Both the position numbers and the translations under genes were made by a program. A stretch of 7,498 nucleotides of DNA, from NCBI GenBank assembly GCA_002503595.1, contig DASC01000127.1, positions 1-7,498 on the forward strand, read 5' to 3'. The stretch comes from Candidatus Methanogaster sp. UBA203. Its GTDB lineage: Archaea > Halobacteriota > Methanosarcinia > Methanosarcinales > Methanogasteraceae. Positions within the stretch are counted from its first letter, which is position 1. Each line of letters begins with the position of its first letter. Below are positions 7,048 to 7,498 of the stretch, piece after piece. Under the pieces are notes generated by a model. That model saw only the letters and a list, made by a program, of their open reading frames with translations. It had not been told where the DNA came from and ran no database searches.

Positions 7048-7089
7048 GCCCCGGACTTCCATTCCGAGCGTGGATCAGCTGGGGCTTTT
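7048..7089 (+). terminator. Terminator-like hairpin after the three-gene block
   Basis: GCCCC (7048-7052) can pair with GGGGC (7081-7085), and four T residues (7086-7089) follow immediately. Inside the long loop, CGGA (7052-7055) and TCCG (7063-7066) form a second small stem. The position, about 90 bases after the TPR stop codon and before the catalase promoter, suits a transcription end for the upstream genes. The five-pair outer stem with a long loop is weak, so this is a candidate only. Confidence 0.35.
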
Positions 7090-7102
7090 AAAACTCAGTC
7101 AT

Positions 7103-7138
7103 GTTCCGGAACTACCGGATCAACAAATAAGCTTAAGT
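7103..7138 (+). promoter_or_regulatory. Candidate catalase promoter region with a palindromic operator
   Basis: A perfect 10-base palindrome, GTTCCGGAAC, lies at 7103-7112, with a further CCGGAT directly after it. Two TATA-like boxes flank it: TTTTAAAA (7086-7093) upstream and AATAAGCTTAAG (7126-7137) downstream. With the second box, a start site near 7160 would give a short leader carrying the ribosome binding site. A dimeric regulator of the catalase gene could bind the palindrome, but no regulator gene is in the window to support this. Confidence 0.25.
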
Positions 7139-7181
7139 GAATAAGAAACCTGTCACCCATAACATAAGGGAGGCTGACATC

Positions 7182-7498
7182 ATGAACGAAGAAAAGGTTT
7201 TGACCACGAACCAGGGTGTTCCTATAACCGATAATCAGAATTCAGAGACCGTAGGCGAGCGTGGACCCGTGTTGCTGCAGGACGTCCGGTTCATCGAGAA
7301 GATGGCTCACTTTGACAGGGAGCGCATCCCTGAGCGGGTTGTCCATGCCAAGGGGGCAGGAGCTCACGGTTACTTCCAGGTCTACAAGAGCATGGAAGCT
7401 CACACAAAGGCGAAATTCCTCCGGGATCCGGAGAAAAGGACCCCTGTATTCGTACGTTTTTCAACGGTAACCGGAGGGCGGGGTTCTGCTGATACGGT
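7182..7498 (+). CDS. Heme catalase, N-terminal part (runs off the window)
   Basis: This is the first 105 codons of a monofunctional heme catalase, which converts hydrogen peroxide to water and oxygen in the cytoplasm. The family is usually 480-500 residues for the small-subunit type. Visible signatures are FDRERIPERVVHAKGAGAHG with the distal catalytic His55, YF-x-V (64-67), and KRTPVFVRFSTVTGGRGSADT (85-105), where the Arg-Phe-Ser and Gly-Ser-Ala-Asp positions near the heme are conserved. The catalytic Asn and the proximal heme-ligand Tyr lie beyond the window end. The start at 7182 has a strong ribosome binding site, AAGGGAGG (7166-7173), eight bases upstream. The roughly 20-residue N-terminal extension (MNEEKVLTTNQGVPITDNQN) is typical of catalases that begin with a TTN-G-P-V-x-DNQ-like segment. 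In methanogen-like archaea catalase is an oxygen-defence enzyme found only in some lineages. The codon use and composition return to those of the left flank. Confidence 0.95.
   Translation, partial: MNEEKVLTTNQGVPITDNQNSETVGERGPVLLQDVRFIEKMAHFDRERIPERVVHAKGAGAHGYFQVYKSMEAHTKAKFLRDPEKRTPVFVRFSTVTGGRGSADT

Noticed and set aside
7048..7085. GCCCC...GGGGC pairing as a possible tRNA acceptor stem.
   Set aside because: The enclosed sequence is too short for a tRNA and there is no T-loop or anticodon arm.
6980..7144. 54-codon open frame on the + strand between the TPR gene and catalase.
   Set aside because: It lacks a ribosome binding site, reads through the terminator-like hairpin and the catalase promoter region, and has no recognisable sequence.

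Overview
The window reads as a chromosomal segment from an archaeon, probably a methanogen-related euryarchaeote. This assignment is an inference from TATA/BRE-like boxes, purine-rich ribosome binding sites (GGAGGT, AGGTGG, AAGGGAGG) and the mix of a short MscS channel, a COG1331 thioredoxin-fold protein and a clade-3-like catalase. A bacterial host is not excluded. No rRNA, tRNA or CRISPR array was found.

Layout. Positions 106-918 (+) encode a small MscS-type mechanosensitive channel. It converges on a large COG1331/DUF255 (YyaL/SPATA20-like) protein at 1039-3132 (-). A gap of about 450 bases follows (3133-3587). It holds the promoter of the COG1331 gene and a decayed stretch ending in hairpins that resemble the right end of an IS200/IS605-type element. 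From about 3545 to 6961 the DNA becomes strongly AT-rich: hand counts give 20-30% GC in sampled lines, against about 50% in the COG1331 gene. This stretch carries three closely spaced + strand genes: a single-pass membrane protein (3588-4082), a small nucleoside 2-deoxyribosyltransferase-like protein (4118-4543) and a 798-residue TPR protein (4565-6961). A terminator-like hairpin and a catalase promoter region follow. The 5' third of a heme catalase gene starts at 7182 and runs off the window.

Interpretation. The flanking genes are ordinary stress and membrane-physiology genes. The three-gene AT-rich block looks like an acquired cassette, because its composition shifts sharply, an IS-like remnant lies at its left edge, and an 11-base sequence (TGGATGCCCCG) occurs at both edges. 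The combination of a membrane-anchored helical protein, a nucleotide/nucleoside-processing fold and a long TPR scaffold resembles the general architecture of prokaryotic conflict or signalling modules. That is a hypothesis: no gene in the block matches a named defence system that I can recognise. The TPR gene itself is unusual. It has a strict 40-residue register, an alternating two-type repeat, a 91-bp exact duplication and a 240-bp duplication that is about 90% identical, all signs of recent internal repeat expansion.
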